Source of the DNA: Chloroflexi bacterium HGW-Chloroflexi-2 | Lineage (GTDB): Bacteria; Chloroflexota; Anaerolineae; Anaerolineales; Anaerolineaceae | NCBI GenBank assembly: GCA_002840735.1 | Contig: PHBY01000014.1 | Span: 1 to 64,000 of the forward strand | DNA length: 64,000 bases | Direction of reading: 5' to 3' | Shown: positions 62,520 through 64,000 of the stretch, piece after piece | How the letters are laid out: each line of letters starts with the position of its first letter | Position numbering within the stretch: the stretch's first letter is position 1 | Notes under the pieces: model-generated | What the model saw: the letters and a program-made list of their open reading frames with translations, nothing else | Databases searched by the model: none | What the model was told of the DNA's origin: nothing | Program-made: the position numbers and the translations under genes

Positions 62520-63545
62520 ATGGCTGCAAAAAAAGATAAAACACAAAAGAAAGAATACCGACCTATCAGCCCGGATACTTTACTCTCCATTCAGGACCTA
62601 CATGTCTGGTTTGAGCTTAGAAAGTTTGGTTTTGGTCATGCTGGTTACGTACGCGCTGTCGATAACGTCAGTTTTGATCTAAGACGCAAAGAAACGATCG
62701 CTTTGGTGGGTGAAAGTGGCTGTGGTAAGTCCAGCCTGATGAAAACAATCCTCGGCATTAATATTCCAACCAAAGGTGATGTTCTTTATGAAGGTAAACC
62801 GATGACCGGTTTCTCCAGGAAAGAATTAAACTGGTACCGTTCTAAGGTTGGCTATGTTCAACAGGATCCCTACGGAGCGCTGGCACCCTTCATGAATATC
62901 AAGTCGGTCATGGAAGAACCTTTAATCATTCATGGCGTCAAAGATAAAAAAGAGCGTTTAGAGCGCATTCATAAAGCCTTCGAAGAAGTAAAATTAACCC
63001 CGGTAGATGAATTTCTGCCAAAATTCCCGCACATGCTCAGCGGTGGTCAACAACAACGTGTTGTCATCGCGCGTGCAATGATCTTGAATCCAACACTGCT
63101 GGTGGCGGATGAACCCGTTTCCATGCTGGATGCTTCCGTGCGTGTTGAGATTTTGAAACTGTTGCGTGGATTGCAGGAAGCGCATGACCTGGCAGTAATT
63201 TACATCACCCATGACCTTTCGACGGTCCGTTATTTCTCAGAACGTATCTTTGTGATGTATGCTGGCAAGGTGATCGAAAAAGCCAATGTGGACGAGATTG
63301 TTATGAATGCACAGCATCCATACACACATGCTCTATTGGCTGCAACTTCTGATCCGGATGCTAAAAATGTGGACGAATACCAGGATGTGCCACCTGGTGA
63401 ACCGCCCAGTCTGGTGAAACCGCCCGCGGGTTGCCGTTTCCATCCGCGTTGTTCCAAAATGATCCAGGGTGTTTGTGATGTCAAGGAACCCCCGGAATTT
63501 GAACAAGTCAAAGATCACTTTGTGCATTGCTGGTTGTACGAATGA
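62520..63545 (+). CDS. Peptide ABC transporter ATPase, DppF type (second system)
   Basis: A 341-residue ATPase; ATG 62520 follows GGGAGAAGA, and an upstream start inside the previous gene is rejected. Walker A GESGCGKS, signature LSGGQQQRVVIARAM, Walker B LLVADEPVSMLD. The C-terminal CRFHPRCSKMIQGVC cluster is present. The next small gene overlaps its stop by 4 bp. Confidence 0.94.
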   Translation: MAAKKDKTQKKEYRPISPDTLLSIQDLHVWFELRKFGFGHAGYVRAVDNVSFDLRRKETIALVGESGCGKSSLMKTILGINIPTKGDVLYEGKPMTGFSRKELNWYRSKVGYVQQDPYGALAPFMNIKSVMEEPLIIHGVKDKKERLERIHKAFEEVKLTPVDEFLPKFPHMLSGGQQQRVVIARAMILNPTLLVADEPVSMLDASVRVEILKLLRGLQEAHDLAVIYITHDLSTVRYFSERIFVMYAGKVIEKANVDEIVMNAQHPYTHALLAATSDPDAKNVDEYQDVPPGEPPSLVKPPAGCRFHPRCSKMIQGVCDVKEPPEFEQVKDHFVHCWLYE

Positions 63546-63748
63546 AATATATTACCCCGAAACGGTTAATGTTTACTGGCTTCCTATGTGTATTGATGGG
63601 TGTTGTATTCCCATTTTTAATGGTCATGCAGGTATTAGAGTCAACATTTTTTCTTAATTTTTTCTCTTTTACCATCTCACTCATCGGTATTATCATCGGT
63701 GTCATTGGATCGGCTTACTACTTCCGCATTAACCGTCGAGATCGGTGA
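63542..63748 (+). CDS. Small two-helix membrane protein ending the importer operon
   Basis: A 68-residue protein with two hydrophobic helices (about residues 8-30 and 36-58) and basic ends (KYITPKR, RINRRDR). Its ATG overlaps the dppF stop (ATGA), so it is translationally coupled to the importer. No family is recognised; it may assist or tune the transporter (inference). Confidence 0.72.
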   Translation: MKYITPKRLMFTGFLCVLMGVVFPFLMVMQVLESTFFLNFFSFTISLIGIIIGVIGSAYYFRINRRDR

Positions 63749-63773
63749 TTTTCAACTCAAATAAATATAAAAA

Positions 63774-63804
63774 CTTTCCAGGTCATACACTGGAATGTTT
63801 TTTA
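63774..63804 (+). terminator. Terminator of the second peptide importer operon
   Basis: TTCCAG (63776-63781) pairs with CTGGAA (63790-63795), followed by TGTTTTTTATT. The stem is short. Confidence 0.65.
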
Positions 63805-63818
63805 TTCAGTGCTGCTTC

Positions 63819-63827
63819 TGCTATAAT
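63819..63827 (+). promoter_or_regulatory. Extended -10 promoter of the response regulator gene
   Basis: TGCTATAAT lies 68 bp before the response regulator start. It matches the nonamer at 11710-11718 and at 37745-37753 (minus). Confidence 0.65.
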
Positions 63828-63895
63828 CAATATTAATTTCACTGCTCAAAATCCTCATTTAATCAACTTCCAAAAGACTGGAAGGAGTGCAGAAA

Positions 63896-64000
63896 ATGGC
63901 AAAAAGAAAAGTATTAATCATTGATGATTCGTTTGATATTACCAGGGTCTTGAAATCCGCTATCTTTACACTTGATCCTGACATTGATGTGATGGTCACC
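63896..64000 (+). CDS. Response regulator receiver protein, 5' end only
   Basis: The first 35 codons of a CheY-like receiver domain: MAKRKVLIIDDSFDITRVLK, with the acidic pair Asp10-Asp11 that binds magnesium next to the phospho-acceptor. The phosphorylated Asp and any output domain lie beyond the window. The start follows GGAAGGAG. Confidence 0.88.
   Translation, partial: MAKRKVLIIDDSFDITRVLKSAIFTLDPDIDVMVT

Overview
The window looks like chromosomal DNA of a Chloroflexota bacterium, most likely of the Anaerolineae type. This is inferred from gene content, not from a phylogenetic marker search. The clues are several peptide-binding lipoproteins with Ala/Pro/Glu-rich linkers (two in a permuted domain order), a MecA-like penicillin-binding lipoprotein, a NurA/HAS-barrel/HerA operon, and frequent TTG/GTG starts. 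Base composition is moderate, apart from one strikingly A+T-rich gene at 15.3-18.5 kb.

Layout. 1-3.9 kb: the translation/transcription block tuf (3' end)-rpmG-tRNA-Trp-secE-nusG-rplK-rplA-rplJ-rplL, with an L10 leader and attenuator before rplJ and a terminator after rplL; rpoBC does not follow. 4.0-8.0 kb: lexA with its own SOS box, short tandem repeats, two genes broken by frameshifts, a Crp/Fnr regulator and a secreted protein. 8.1-11.5 kb: gatCAB on the minus strand. 11.7-15.1 kb: a membrane glycosyltransferase, a small membrane protein and a CYTH-domain protein. 15.3-18.5 kb: a STAND (NB-ARC-TPR) ATPase that looks horizontally acquired and may be a defence or signalling sensor. 18.5-19.4 kb: fmdB-like/CsoR-family/OsmC operon with an inverted-repeat operator. 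19.8-25.7 kb: first complete peptide ABC importer. 25.8-34.1 kb: acetyltransferase, a predicted c-di-GMP riboswitch controlling a subtilisin-like protease, lipoproteins, HIT hydrolase, xseAB and a DUF212 protein. 34.2-37.7 kb: nurA-HAS-herA DNA-end-processing operon. 37.9-43.9 kb: DUF3048 protein, an aldehyde dehydrogenase relic, a heterodimeric ABC exporter and a YCII protein. 44.2-48.7 kb: a divergent pair of paralogous membrane proteins of GT-C appearance. 49.0-54.0 kb: maf, penicillin-binding protein, rsgA and a dipeptide-epimerase-like enzyme. 54.1-63.7 kb: an orphan peptide-binding lipoprotein and a second complete peptide ABC importer. The window ends in the start of a response regulator.

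How the parts fit. Two peptide uptake systems, three binding lipoproteins, a secreted protease under apparent c-di-GMP control and a dipeptide-epimerase-like enzyme suggest a peptide-scavenging heterotroph. The most unusual points are the two differently permuted binding proteins, the stand-alone HAS-barrel protein between nurA and herA, the NB-ARC protein, a CsoR-family repressor that has lost its metal-ligand histidine, the duplicated maf promoter/start region flanking a 2.6-kb segment, and two families of perfect palindromes in intergenic DNA.
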